Source: Gloeophyllum trabeum ATCC 11539 (taxonomy: Eukaryota; Basidiomycota; Agaricomycetes; Gloeophyllales; Gloeophyllaceae). Taken from it: a DNA stretch of 64,000 nucleotides. The notes below the pieces were generated by a model that worked only from the letters and a program-made list of their open reading frames with translations, made no database searches and was not told the DNA's origin. Of this stretch, positions 48,280-61,225 are shown piece after piece (positions within the stretch are counted from its first letter, which is position 1; each line of letters opens with the position of its first letter). Location: contig NW_006920417.1 of assembly GCF_000344685.1 (NCBI RefSeq), positions 1,299,134 through 1,363,133 on the forward strand, read 5' to 3'. The translations under genes and the position numbers were made by a program.

Positions 48280-49745
48280 ATGGCCCCTTGGGATAAGCTG
48301 AACGAATTGAAGGAAGCGTTGGCCGGCGACGATTATAAGACAGAAATACCTGCCGGACATGAGAAGAAGCAAGACGAGGTCCGAGCGGAAATACAGGGGG
48401 AGGAACATAAGATAAGGGAAGCGCAGGAGAGTGGAGGTTGGTCTGACAAGGTGGGCATGTACCACACGTATATGAAAGTGTGGATAACTTCACGGCGTGT
48501 CAGATCAAGAATGTGCTGGACGGTGGTGAAGCAAAGAGGAAGAAGGAAGAGGAGGAAGAACGATTGAGAATCGAAAAAGAGAAGGAACTGGCGAGGGAGA
48601 AAGTCGAAGCAGAGCGGGGTGTGGCGGGGAAGGTTGGCGGCTAGACTGCTTGTTCCTCAACTGGATTGGGACTCGGCTAACGCCTGCAGATACAAGATGT
48701 TTTCGATGGAGGACGCCACAAACGAGAACTTGAAGAAGCAGAATTCCAGCGTCTCGAAGCCGAGGCAAAGGCGGCTGCAAAGGAGCAAGGGCTGTCCCAC
48801 CATGTAATATCGATTCCCATGTCTCCGTTGACTGTCTTACTTAGCCCCGCGCACCCGCAGATCAAGAAGGTGCTTGAAGGATCCGATGAGCGGGAATCCA
48901 AGCTTCAGGAAATCAATAAGAGTCAGAGGGACAAAACTAAAGAGGAAGAAGAGAGCAAACCTCATCTGACCGATAAGGTGACCATGTTACGACGGCCTAG
49001 ATGGAGCAAGAATGTCAGCTTATTTCTTTATTTGAGTAGATCCACGATACTATAGAGAGGCTAAGCCCCAGGCCTACTCCCCCTCCTGAGCCTGAACACT
49101 TCAGTGACAAGGTCAGTAGCACGTCCTGTGCTCAGAGTCGTGACTGACACTGCCTCAGGTTAAGAATCTCTGGGAGCAAGCAACCCCTGGAGAAAAGGAG
49201 AGACAGGAAAGGCATTACAAGGAGCGCGAAGATACTGAAGAAGGCCTCCGAGACAAAGTACGGATTACCACATTTGCGTTCACGGCACACACATTGAGCG
49301 ATTCATAGATCCAGGCCAAGTTACGCGGAGAGGAGAAGAAGCCTCAGACTGATAGAGGTTGGCTTGCATCAAAGGTAGTGCTGGCCTGGACCATTTGGAC
49401 GTGATACTAATACTAGGTCAGCTGAACGAGATGACCGGCGGAGGTGTCCCAAGCGAAGAGAAAGAAGGTGAGTATGATCTTGCTATGCATCCTTGCGCAA
49501 ACTGACAATCCTGAGTCATAGATAAGTTAGACAAAAGTACGTTCATGTCAGCTAATTCCCTCTTTGGAAACTACGATCGTTTCCCAGCTATCGATTTCTT
49601 CCAAGAGCATATCTTGCATCAAGGGGATCAGTCCAACGAGTCGGTGCTGGAACAAATGAAAGACGAGCAAATCAGCGACGGGCTCCGCACTGCGTACAAG
49701 GCGGTCACTGGTCACGAGCTACCTGTGAAGGATAAACCTCACTAA
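48280..49745 (+). CDS. Exon-repeat protein with conserved fungal C-terminal domain
   Basis: Ten exons (48280-48450, 48504-48632, 48690-48803, 48861-48977, 49040-49111, 49159-49257, 49309-49374, 49422-49467, 49522-49536, 49588-49745) give 328 aa. Exons 2-7 are all phase 0 and each begins with a related segment (IKNVLDGG, IQDVFDGG, IKKVLEGS, IHDTIERL, VKNLWEQA, IQAKLRGE), several ending in (S/T/R)DK. The protein is highly charged and likely helical. The end, IDFFQEHILHQGDQSNES with AYKAVTGHELPVKDK, resembles the end of a small fungal protein family I have seen only as hypothetical. No signal peptide or membrane segment. Function unknown; the charge suggests a stress-type disordered or coiled protein. 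Confidence 0.78.
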
Positions 49746-49825
49746 ATCCTTCACGAGGAGCGGTGCAGCTGGCGCCGGGGGAAAATGCAGTAGAGGATCT
49801 TGTATAGTGTGTACATGGAATCAAA

Positions 49826-52800
49826 TTACTCGAATTGAATCGCAGCATCGGGATCAGGGAGAAAGGTTCCGAGGGAATCGCGATTTTGCTTCTGTCGCTG
49901 ATCAATCTTCTCTGTTAGATCGTGGCTTGAGGCGGCGCCTTCGCGTCTAGCGTCCTGGGACGGATAAGTCTTCGGCGTGTCTTGGTCGAGATCTGTTGGA
50001 TTCGATACTTCTTTCTCCTTCTCCTTTGGACGGAACTCTGAAGGTAGCATCACTGCTCTGTCCAGTGCGACCGGTAGCCCTCTGTGACGACCTCTCAACA
50101 TCACGGCGCACAGTATTAACTTGGACAACGTGCGCAAAGCCCCGGCGAATGAGTAGTTGGCCTGCGTTCTGTCAATGGCCTGCGTTTGGGTTATCTAGCG
50201 GATAGACTTACCGTTGGGATACCTAGGCTGAGCCCCACAGTCCCATAGGCGGATACCAACTCGAATGCTATTGAGGGCAGATCAAGATCAATAGAAAACG
50301 ATCAAAACCACGATAATCAAACACACTCAATTGGAAAATATTGAACCAAGTCGCCTTCGATGGATCGTTGAGGTTATGCGCCTTCGCAACAGTTAGAGAA
50401 GAGTAACCAAGGAAAGGTTCCTGGTGCACCTCGATAATGCACAATAGAAACAACGCGAAGGCTAACCACCACAAGTCTGAATGAAGAAGACATTGTTAAG
50501 CATGCTAGACACTTGGCCAAGGGGCAATGTGCCGCACCGAAAGCTAGCTGCCTCCGAACATGGAGAAAAATGTACTTGCCCCATATCGCCACTCTTGATC
50601 CATTGTTGAACTGGTCGTCGTCGTCATCTACTTCTGCCTCTTCATCGTATATCCCCAATGATTGCTTCTCGTACACGTTCGTTGACCGTACGCTAGTTCA
50701 CGCTTCAGTGCCACCAGTCGCTAGCAGAATTGGATGCGCGGTACTGACCTCATGGCAACAGGATAAACAGATATGTACATCATTATTAAGTAGAGAACTC
50801 TACGATACGGGAAGATTAATACTATAGTCAGGACAATGTTATGGAACGCCTCCTCACTTAACGGCCGGGGCCAAAGCTGAAAGTATCACAGACTGAAATC
50901 CAGCGGTTCGTACGGCACAGGCCTGCAGCAGCCCCAAGATGTTCCTAGTTCCTACCGGGATTGTAGAGATGGCCGGATTCCCGATGTCCAGAATGAGAAA
51001 GAAGAACCAATCGGTACAGCTGTGGGTGGGTTACAAACGCTCACGCGCAGAGAAGATGAGTCGTCACCGCACTTCAAGAACAACAGCATGAGCAGCAAAA
51101 ACCATGTTTGACGAGAAGGGAACATGTATATGAAGCATCTGCGAGGGTGATCAAGTAGAAATTGATAGGTTTCATACGCTCGGGACCTTCGGTGAACGCA
51201 TTTGGAGAGTATCCATCTGGTTATCGTCGCAATGAGCTCAATCCCTCATACAGGCTATCATCGCTCACATCATAAAGCGTAGGCTGGTAAGGCTGCTGTT
51301 ATTTTTGTGTTGCGAGTTAGAGACAGGGTGTGCTCACAGAATAGGCTGGATAGGAGATCAGACGTGCGCATGGATCAAAAGGATTAACTCTCACGTAAGC
51401 TGTATTCCCGGCCAATATACACAGGATAAGAAAGAATATCATCGGATATGCCGTCTGAAATGGGATCATGTTCTGGTCAACCAGCGACATCCCCGTGTTT
51501 GCCCATGCCGCAACGACCTGAAACATGGAAAACCTGGAAATGACCATGCAGCCGAATGCCTGCCTCAGGTAGGCTGCGCTTACCATACTGGATTGATGAC
51601 ACGGTGCTGCTGCGGCGGAAGGAAGTTGCTTGTCCATCGGGATAGGGACATGTAAGGGGCGACGACAACCAATGACACCGCCAAAATACCCATGTAGTAC
51701 TACAACATATACGAGGGGTGCGGAGAGGAATCAGGGAGAGAGGATGACATACGATAGGTACGATCCATAATAAAGCATTCAGTGCGCGGAATTCAACGCC
51801 GCCAAGCTCTTGCAGATTGTCTTCAGTCAATTGTAGGAACCTGGAGTTGCGATCCACAGTGGCATTGAAGGATATATAGGGAACTTGTTTGGTAGCGCCA
51901 CGATGGGCTCCTTCTTCTCCTCTATCATCCATACCAGTGACGGTGGTTGTGTGTGGCATCGTTATGGTGCGCGTCAACTGAGTGTGCAGATTGGGCGCGG
52001 TTCTCTTCATGAGTTTAGAAACAAATTCTGTGGGACCTGCGAAACCACCGAAGTCGGATTCTTGCCTCCTCAGCGATCGCGTACGTTGGGTATGTATCGA
52101 TGATTGTATCCCACTTGCATCTAAAGAGAATCAGAGTTGCTTAACATGGTAGTCTAGGAATCTCACTCACTTGGCGCGCCTTGTTGCGACGGCCTGCATG
52201 CGGACAATTCGATGTCCGGGCCCGTATCGTGCTGAGGACTCGGAGTTTCTCCATTGCCTGGCAACGAGGTCGTACTATCAACATTCGGTGGTACATCATT
52301 GGCCGAGGCCACGGGCTTATCACACCTGCTCCTTCAACGAAGTCCATGGCACCAATACGTCGAGGCGCAGTGTCTAATCGGCGTACCAGGCCTGGTCCGG
52401 ATCGCGTACTCGCGACTACAACCTCAGGCCTATCCAGCTGTGTCGCGTCAGGTTCTCTTGACCGACGTCGTGGGGCCTGTTCTTCGTCAACTTTATTAGT
52501 CGCCATCTGATTACGGGACTTGGTCCTTTCTATTTCAGCCCGGATGACGTGGTGTAGGTGATTGACGAAATAACGTCTATATCCCATCCGAAGTGAAGTT
52601 AAAGGATAGGACGGGCAGTTGTGGGGACACACTAACCTCCTGACATAGACCAGAACCCAGGAGACGGCCACCTAATTCAACGGGGATTAATGTCGGAGCC
52701 CTTTTTGGTTCTCCTCGGCAGACAACTCAGACACCCACCGGATTTCCTATGAGCTCTAGTATCACCATGATCGTCTGTTGCCATGCTGTTAACGAACTCA

Positions 52801-53056
52801 GGTCGATAGTATACAATCCAGTCCCAGTGACAGAGCTGACACAAAGGAACAACGCATCGACATAGTTAATCTTGAAACAGCCGTTTGATGCCCAAAGGAT
52901 GGCGGAGAAGATCAGGGAGCAAACAACGCTGAGGTAAGGTGTGAGGGTTTCGCAGATGATCATCGCACTCTTGAAGACTCACAAGAGAAGAAGGTGAATC
53001 CGAAAAAAATTAAGCCTCGGCATAAGGTAAAAGTTGGAGACCGATGGGAGCCCCAT
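49826..53056 (-). CDS. Trk-type high-affinity potassium transporter
   Basis: At least thirteen exons from ATG 53054-53056 to TAA 49826-49828; the first three are 52983-53056, 52739-52928 and 52637-52671. Trk landmarks are VDALFLCVSSVTGTGLYTID (first pore loop, near the N-terminus), VSWVLVYVRR, a long cytosolic basic loop, LGGVEFRALNALLW, AAWANTGMSLVDQNMIPFQ (second pore), RRCFIYMFPSRQTWFLLL, DIGNPAISTIPVGTR, AVRTAGFQSV (third pore), VRSTNVYEKQSLGIY, and FELVSAYGTVGLSLGIP (fourth pore) with MLRGRHRGLPVALDRAVMLP. All four M1-P-M2 units are present, so it should import K+ at the plasma membrane. The cytosolic loop is short compared with yeast Trk1. One intron near 51170-51330 needed care: only the acceptor CCAG before WILSKC keeps the frame. 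Confidence 0.9.
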
Positions 53057-53445
53057 TCTGAACTAGACGAGGTGAGCGCTGAGCGCTGAAGAGCTGATCG
53101 TTGACCGGGATGCTCTCAATCCGAGTCGATCCTGGTACGCAAGCAGCCTTTCAAAGCCTCGAGGACGACGCTACTTAGCTGACGGTTCGATGACCCATTA
53201 TATAACTATTGATACAACCCATGGCAAAATTGGCGCATAGGAGCCCACCTTGACCTACTGTATCTATAGAAGGGAAGTAAACGTCTTGTAGCGTATTTCT
53301 TGCTCGGCTTCCACGGACGCAGAAATTACCTGGCGCTCGAAGAGGAATCAATGCACCTCTGCTTTAGGTTCTCACCAGGACGTACTCAAATCTCAGTGAA
53401 GTACCATCGCATTGACTGAGCAACGGCTATGCTGATAGCGGGATT
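53057..53445. other. Spacer between TRK start and WD40 gene stop
   Basis: About 390 bases on a same-strand junction, containing the TRK promoter and the WD40 gene 3' UTR. No gene seen. Confidence 0.4.
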
Positions 53446-56400
53446 CTATGTACTGAATGTCAAGGTACTGTCGCGTATCTTTAACTTCACACTGCGATCA
53501 GCAGGCCACTCGAACCGTATGAACTCTAGAGTCCCCGCTATAGTCATTTTCGCTTTCAAAGGATCAGTCAGCTTCACACAAAAACACGCCCAGCAGGTGA
53601 TCAGACCTTCGTCCCCTACATTGAAGCTCAGGCGCTTGAACGGCTCGGATCCAGAGTGCCCTTGACGAGGTGGCGCTCCAGGGTTGAAGAAGCTTGAGAA
53701 GCTTGACCCAACTTTCCATACGAGGACTGTGCTCTCTTCGAGAGAGACCGTTACCAGGCGTCGACCATCGGGGGAAAAGCTGCAAGCCACCAAGCGCTTC
53801 TTGTGACCTTCCAGGACATACAGCCGAGTTGCTGTCTTGAGGTCATACATGATCACAGCTCCTTCACTGGTCCCGACTGCCAGGCGTTGAGTGGCCATAT
53901 GAAAATCCACTGTAGGAAAGCTAGAAGGAGGTGAACAACGTATGCCGAAGCAAACAAAGGATCTTAGTACATACGTTTTCACGACATGCCCCAGGATCTC
54001 TGTGGCTGTGTCTAATACGGCTTCGCGGTTCGCAGTTGAATTGGGGTCCAGAGACTTAACGACGGCCTCCACTAGTCTAGGTAAGTTGGGATACAGAACC
54101 AAAGGTTGCTGGGAATTGTGAGAGCATCTTGAAGGCAAAAGAACTCTGCACTCACCTTCCGTATAAAGAATGCAACTAGCTGCATCACGGACTTCCGATG
54201 CTCCACATCCTTGGGATGAAGGATGTCAAAAGCTAGGGTGGTCATAAACAGAGGAGAGTTGCTGGAGGCAATGCGAAGGACTGCAGAGCGTGCCAACAGG
54301 CCTGCATTCTGTGTAGATATACTCTCCTTCCGGGAGGTGGTTGCCAGTACAAATAAGGCTCGCAACATCTCCATGGCATCGACATACTGCTGCCAGACTG
54401 TGAAACCTCTCGAGCAAAGATCTATAGCTAGTGCGCGATGGTTAGATGTCTCATCGTGGAGATAGAACGCGATGGATTTAGAGATGTCTGAAAGGGTTCT
54501 ACAACACTGGTAAGTGATAGCTTCCCAATGGCGTCGAGGAAGCTTACGTGGCCGACAAGAGGCTATATTTGGAGACAGCGATATAACCACATAAAAAGAG
54601 GGCCATAGCGGCAGTGTGGCTTAGTCTTCGCTCCTCGGGTTGCAGATAGGGTACTGACCGACAAATCATGAGGACAGAGCGACGGCAGGCTTGGATAGCA
54701 CGTACGTGATGGCTGCCACGTATCTATGATCCTGTTCGTCTCCTCGTCCGATAAGCAGGCTAAACCGGCATCGAACAGGAGGTGGATAGCGGCTCTTAAT
54801 TCACCTTGAGGACAAAGCGGTCAGCCGCCAGACTGAACAACATCGAGTAAATGTACAAACTTGAGGCATTGAACCAAGCGTTAGCGAGAAAAACAGGGCT
54901 TGGCACTTGGTAAGCCGGGCCTACGAGAGCGCCCAGTGAAGACGCATAGAACGCAATCACGGTGTTTGCGTTGTCTGTGAGATCTGCGACGGGGAATAGG
55001 AGGGAGATCTACGACAAGGAGTTGGAGTCTTACCTTCGAACAGCGCCAATGAACGGAGCAAGGCTATGATAGCAAGTGCACGCGCCGCCGAGACGTCAGA
55101 GGAGACGGTCCAATAACTTCGAGGGTTCCGTATGTCGACAGTGATGAAAGTGCCTCGGCTGGTGGACGCTGTCAAATCCGTCTTAAGATACTGACAAGTG
55201 GTTCGCACCTCATGAGTCCCACCAGTGGACCGCAAGGCTGAACACCTAGTCCCTCTTGACATATGGCATCGATGTCGGGACTCAGACCAAACGTGAGGAA
55301 GGTTGAAAGTATCGTTCGACTCTGCGTTAGGAGCACGGATGATTGGCGCTGTTTCTCCCCAGACGCTTGGCTTAGCAAGACCAGTTGGCCTAACAAAATT
55401 TCCAAGTCAACGAGTAATGTTGACGCTGTTGATTTACATGTGATGACAGCCTCGACATACACACGGAAGCACCACATACCTGCATCCGGACTGAATGAAT
55501 TAACAGATAACGCTCCGGCAAAGGTGCCTTCCTTCAGTTTCTCGTCTCCACTATTCAATGGCCTGAAGATTAAGTTAACGTCACGGCCATGGCAAATAAT
55601 GGAGCAGCAGACATCTCCATCCATTCTTTGTCTTGAGCGACGATATCCGCTGCCTTGTCCCAAGCCACCGATCTCCGGAACTCCTGTGTTCTTAAATCCC
55701 ACAAGCGGGCCCAGCCATGCGCATATACAAGCAGTATGTTCTGCGAGTCGAAGTACATGTGCTCCAGCGGCGCAATAGAACCTGGGATGAGATAAAGGCT
55801 GAATAATGAAAAGTGAGCGTTCTGAAGCCCGGACGCAGTAAAGCTGCTTACAATTGACAACCGTCGATTGCGATCACTGCGACAGTCCCATCGTGCGCGA
55901 TGCATAGAATGCAGTCTTTCAAGCATCCTGAATCCGGGGCTTCGATGACTTTCCGCAGAGGAGTTATAAACAACGTCCATCGCGCAGTAAGGGCTAAAGA
56001 GCTATGAGACAAAGGAGACAAGGTTAAACACACTTCATTTCCGAAGGTGCTGGATAACGGACCTGAAATCCCAACAGGCGACAGAACCGTCGTCGCCGCC
56101 GCCGACCAAGATTCGACTAGATGTCCTGCGGTTATGCACAGCGAAGAGCGACATCACCGCCGCGTTCAGAGGCGCGTCTGAGCGCTTGGCCGAAGAACCG
56201 GTCCAATCAGCCGCCAGGCTCGCGAGCGAGGACCGCTTGATATATCCATCGCCTGAGGAGGGCAGTGTCAATTAGAATACTCTCGAAGTCAGGAAAAGAT
56301 ATCGCCTCACTGTAACCAGTGATAATCAAGTTGAGCTCTAGAGGAAGCAGCGCGGTCAGCGATAACTCGTTATCCTTCGGCTGACGCTTCGCTTTCCAGA

Positions 56401-58747
56401 GGATAGTAGATCGAGCATCCTTTACCCTCCCTTTCGAGTTAGCTGCGACCCTAGACGTCTCGGGCGGCTCTGTCAGCTGTAGCATCCTCCTACCCGTCTC
56501 ATCCCTCGTAGCAAGTAGTATCCCGTCAGGAAAAATTATGTGATTAGCGGAATGATCTGGAAGGGTCATCGTGCGCGAAAGCTGATACCTGTATATAAAC
56601 AGATATTTAACAAAACTATCATGTGGTGTCAAGTCAATCTTACGCATGGATGGCAGAAGATCCTGCTGAGCGTTCCTCGCCTGTTACTTCGTCGTTATTG
56701 GGGTCGACGGTCCGTATGGTGTATACTTCTGCGCGGTCCTAAGGGAACGGCGAGTTAGCTTGCCATAGACATGCAGGGCGTCGACTTACATCGCATACTG
56801 CCACGAAAGAATCCAATCCAGACACCCCGACATCTTCGATACGAGGTATCGAGATTGACGATCCAACCGGCGACATCGTGCGTGCTGTCAAATCCAGATC
56901 CAGCGCCTGTACCAGGAGCAGAAACAGTCAATTGGACCCAAAAAAGCGGAGCGAAAGCATACGCACAATCACCGTACTATCGGACCATATCACCGCTCGA
57001 GGATAGCATACCCGAACGCCCGCAATTACCCCAGCATCACCCTCGCCAAAGGAAATCTCACCCAAGTCCAATTCTTCACCCAGAACTATCTTTCCGGGCC
57101 GCTTCTCCGGCTCTGCAGCTGCTACATGCTCCGACGAACGGATTTTCAGAGCTTTGAAGGGATTCGGCAGGGGCAGAGAGGTGAGGCTGTTGTTAGTGCT
57201 GCTCTCGTTCTCGGCTAGCGAGGCATGCAGCGAATTTGGCGCTGGAGATGAGAGGCGCAGCGAGCGCATGACGAGGTGACGCGAAGGGGTTATGTGGAGC
57301 AACGCCAGGTCATCTGGTAGTAGAACCATTTAGTATTGTCAGCTCTCGGGGGCGATATTGGCTGTATGCACCTTCAGATCCTGTCTCGCACAGCCTGTGG
57401 CCACATAAAGGCCCGTCCACACACCACTCGCCTACTTTCTCAAGGACGGGCGTGTTAAAGCGTTCATGCTCATGCAATCGCCTCAATTCAAAGATAGCAA
57501 GGCGGGTCACTTCCGATACGTCGTCCTGAGACGAATGGTAATCCCCGGGGACCGAAGGAGCAGCTGCGGCGGTCGTAGGATCGTTCGCGCAAACTAGTAC
57601 AAGGGTTTTCTACGGGATTGTTCCAGTGGTTTTATAAGGAACATATACATAACCACTCGTGATTATTAACATGTCCGTGGTAGATGTGCAAAGGCCCCGC
57701 ACCTCTCCGTGAGTAATCACCTGCATCCGTTTCCAACTCCAGACGTGGTACGACATGTCATGGGGCTTGATACCATCCGGCGGGGCAAGCGAATGCTCAT
57801 CTTCAATCTGCAATGTACCCGTACAAGAACCGTCCTGCAGGGAGTGTACCGACAGATATCTAGGAAGCTGTTATACATATGAGCGATCACTTCAGCCGGA
57901 AGGTCATGATTCACCCTGATTCCTGGAGGCAAAGGAGCTCCTGACTATCATGTATGATTTCCACAGATGATACCGCATGTCCCTCCCCGAAGCGCTGAGG
58001 ACAGATGTGAAGTTTTAGGGACATGACAGATGACGCCGGAGGAGGGGTGGCATCGGCAGTGGAAAGCGTAGGTGAAGGCGCGCGCGACATCGATCTGGAC
58101 GTAGAAAGCGAGCTGCTCAGAGTAGATGAAACATGCCACGGTGAGCGCAGTAAGCGAGACGGAGATTGGGAAGGCGGGCCTTCAGGAGCAGTCGACTTCT
58201 CCTTGGGACCTTTGCCTTTGAGCATGTCTTTGAGCTTCTCGGGCTCCTCTTCGAAGTCGACGTAGTTCTTGGGCGCTTCTGCTTGTTCCAAAGAGAGGCC
58301 GGAGACAATTCGAGAGCGGGAGGAGACAGAGAAGGGAGCCAGACCTGAGGTTACAGACGAAGGTGAAGTCGAGCGGGACTTTGACTGAGCTAGTTTAGAG
58401 CGTCTTGTTGGACTTGAGGGTCTGAGAGACAGAGAGACCTTGGCACTGCCGAACTGGCTCTCGTTAGGCTCTTGGGAGCGATGCTTTTCTGGCCGACTTG
58501 CAGCATGGAAGATGTAGACTGTGCCGTCTGCACATCCCAAAGCAACGCCTGCTACGTCCTGTCCCCTGTCATTATCTTTATATGAGACTTCTCCGTTTCG
58601 AGAGTCGAGACTCCAGGAAACTACGCAAGTCGGGTTAGCACGAGAGCAGGATGTCTCAATAATATCCACAGAGCTAGGTGTCGACGAGCTTTGCTGTCCA
58701 CTCGAGCCGCAGAGTGTAATGGGCAGAAGAAACCGACTCGAAGTCAT
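53446..58747 (-). CDS. WDR7/rabconnectin-3 beta-like WD40 protein
   Basis: Large multi-exon gene ending at TAG 53446-53448. N-terminal pieces: ITLCGSSGQQ, GVALGCADGTVYIFHAASRP, a Ser-rich linker, VWSWKRMQ. WD-repeat segments include RILVGGGDDGSVACWDFR, GWARLWDLRTQEFRRS, and at the C-terminus LAVGTSEGAVIMYDLKTATR, LYVLEGHKKRLVACSFSPDG and LVTVSLEESTVLVWKVGSSF. Between the N- and C-terminal propellers lie helical parts. This arrangement matches WDR7, the beta subunit of rabconnectin-3, which helps V-ATPase assembly and vesicle acidification in animals; the fungal role is inferred. Start: ATG 58745-58747 is the first in the open frame, but the frame runs further upstream (YNLPFAGSITRFAVPGR), so an upstream exon is likely. 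Confidence 0.82.
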
Positions 58748-58930
58748 CCTGCCTGGAACCGCAAACCGAGTTATGCTACCAGCAAACGGCAAGTTATAAC
58801 GGCGCTCGCAGGTCAACTATATCCAGTGCTTTCAACCAGAGCAGCAGACATTCGCGAATGACGGAAGACGGAGAAACAAGACGAAGCCCAATTCCGAGTG
58901 ACGCCAACAAACGTGAGAACAACATACTTC
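58748..58930. promoter_or_regulatory. Short divergent promoter
   Basis: Only 183 bases separate the start codons chosen for the WD40 gene (minus) and the membrane protein (plus). Either the two share a promoter or one start lies further out (see WD40 entry). Confidence 0.4.
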
Positions 58931-60368
58931 ATGAGGCGAAACCGCTCTCAGCCACCTTCGTCTGGACCTTTCTGTAACTCACGCGGCGAGCACAGGGCTT
59001 CGAGCTTTCCCTTCGTCGGCAGCAGCGACGACGACGTTCACTCTGAGGTCTCGAATATGGACTTCGACCGTAAATCCGCAGTTTCCTCGTTCTACGGCGC
59101 TCCCGGGCGGCGGAGCGTGGACGCCCTGAACGCGGACTTCCCAGCGCCAGGCCAGGAGCGCGCACGCCGGGACTCCTCGTCGTCGTTCTTCAACCCAAAC
59201 TACGGTGCTCGGCCTACGCCCAGTGCCGGATACAATCGCAGCTCGTATTTCCATCCCGGGAGGGAGGAGCCCGTGAAGGGCGGATTGCACGACGAGGAGG
59301 AGGCGTTGGCAGGGCCAGCTGATAGCTGGGATGTGTACGCAGACTTTAACAATGCGGGCCCGCGGTACAGCGCGGCATTTGTTAGCAACAATAGCTCAGG
59401 GTACGAGGTCACCATGCTTGCTTGGTTACAATGGACGTTAACCCTGCCTTAGCTACCGGGAGATACCCGCCTCCACGCCAAAGTACGAGGAGGATCTCGC
59501 CACGCCTGCCACAAACGGACCTGTGGAGATGGTCACCGTACCCGCACTCGGTCCGGAATGGAAGAAGGACGAGCTGAAGGCGATGACGAAGACCGGCAAG
59601 CGCGAAAGGAAGGCGGAGAGCAGAAAGCAGTTTTGGAAAGACTGGAACCGCGGCGAGCGGGGGCTCTGCGGGCCCTACTTCACGCGCCGGTTCACTGCGT
59701 TCTTTATGTTCGGGCTATGTTGCGCGTGCGTCGCTCCCATCCATCTGCCTTGTGCTCCCGCCTGACGTGACGGCTTGCTAGCATCGCTCTTGTGCTTGCA
59801 TTCACCATCCCCCGTGTCCCCTCCTTTGCTTTCAACTCCGACGAACCCCTCCTCAACGCCACCTCGCCCTTCAACGAGACCGTGCCCACCATCTTCTCGC
59901 GCGCGCCCGCAAACTTCTCATTCCCCTCGCTCGTTGACCTTCAAGCGAACACGGGCAGCAATTTCCTGCCGCTGACGTTTACGAAGCTCAGCGGGCAGGT
60001 GTTCGACCTGGACACGGGCATGCTGGTCGGCACCGGGAGCTTGGGGCACACGACTGTGCCAGCAAAGGCGTTCCCCGAGATCAAGCTGCCGATGAATTTC
60101 ACGTATGTCGCGACTAACGACTCCGACATCACATGTAAGCACGCTCCGTCCTATACTTTTGCCACTTCGTTTCGCTTAGCGGTACGTAGGGAATAATTGG
60201 TACAACGCGTGCAAAAACACCGCTCTCTATGCCAACGGCACGCGGCCAGGGTTGAAATTCCGCCTCGTCCTCGACATGAACATCTTCGGCCTCGCGTCGC
60301 ACCCAACAGCCTCAACACAGATAACGGATGCACCCTGTCCGATTGAGCTGCCGCAAAATTCTGTGTGA
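58931..60368 (+). CDS. Single-pass membrane protein with large extracytoplasmic domain
   Basis: Four exons (58931-59400, 59453-59725, 59782-60134, 60190-60368) give 424 aa. The N-terminal 240 residues are Ser/Asp-rich and cytosolic-looking (SSFPFVGSSDDD, NMDFDRKSAVSSFYG). A basic stretch (KTGKRERKAESRKQFWKDW) precedes one membrane segment (RFTAFFMFGLCCAIALVLAF). The outer part has several NxT/NxS glycosylation sites (NATS, NETV, NFS, NFT) and ends with a Cys-containing region (WYNACKNTALYANG; DAPCPIELP). Type II topology is expected from the basic residues before the segment. The outer domain looks like the LEA14-like beta domain of fungal tandem membrane proteins, but this is unconfirmed. 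The start is uncertain by a few codons. Confidence 0.75.
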
Positions 60369-61225
60369 TTTCAGGCTATCGCTGAAGTTCATCAGGCGTA
60401 TATTTTCTTCGATCTGGACTTTCGAGACGCAGACCCGCGTACGGACTACTAGGAGACGAGCTTGCATATGTATTCTTTCAGAGCCTGCATTCTGGACTTA
60501 TCGCTGTCACGTTCCTATACTTGCTACCAGTGCACATCCGCTCATTATAATTCGAGTTAATTTTATTCTCTGCATTTTCCTCGGACGATGTGTGATATGC
60601 TCGGCTGCAAGGACTACGGGATGTGGCCGGATGTTGAACGTTGCTCACCTCTTGCCAATCGGTCTACGTCTCGACTCTCGAGATTCATTCCGTATACAAG
60701 CAATATATATCGTAACTCCTCGCTCTATAACTACCTAACGATCTCGCATTAGCCAGATCCAGATATTCGGAGAATGAATCAACACAGATGTTAAACAGTT
60801 CCTTTGCGCAGAGCCCCCCACTAGATGTAATATATGAAATCAACGATGGGTGTCCGGATAGAATACAGGGAGCTCAAACGAAAGATATTCAAAAAGATAA
60901 GGGCACTTCGACTGTTCATCGCATGACAAATAGAGGTGTCGCAAGAGCAGTGTGATCAGCAATTAGACCATGAACTCCCAGACCTTGAAGTAGTCGGCGG
61001 GATTCTGCGGGGTGAAGGCTGCTATGGGCTTATTACAAGTATACCGGCCGATAGAGTCCCATCGCTGGATGCCGCTAGAGCAAATAAACTCGGTGGCCGT
61101 TCACGATTGTCTCGTCAGGAGCGACGCGGAGGGCGGTACTATTCAGGGGCATCCCTGCCCTGCAGACCAGGCAGGGCGATAGACGGAGAACGACCTGAGA
61201 AAGGAAGAGCTCAGTCTTACTACCG
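60369..61225. other. Convergent 3' spacer
   Basis: About 860 bases between converging genes. AT-richer than coding DNA. The frame at 60936-61247 shows no motif. Confidence 0.4.

Noticed and set aside
51170..51340. Apparent break in the Trk transporter after NTAYPI
   Set aside because: The acceptor CCAG before WILSKC is in phase with the CT|GTGAGC donor; the protein then continues normally, only a few residues shorter than usual.
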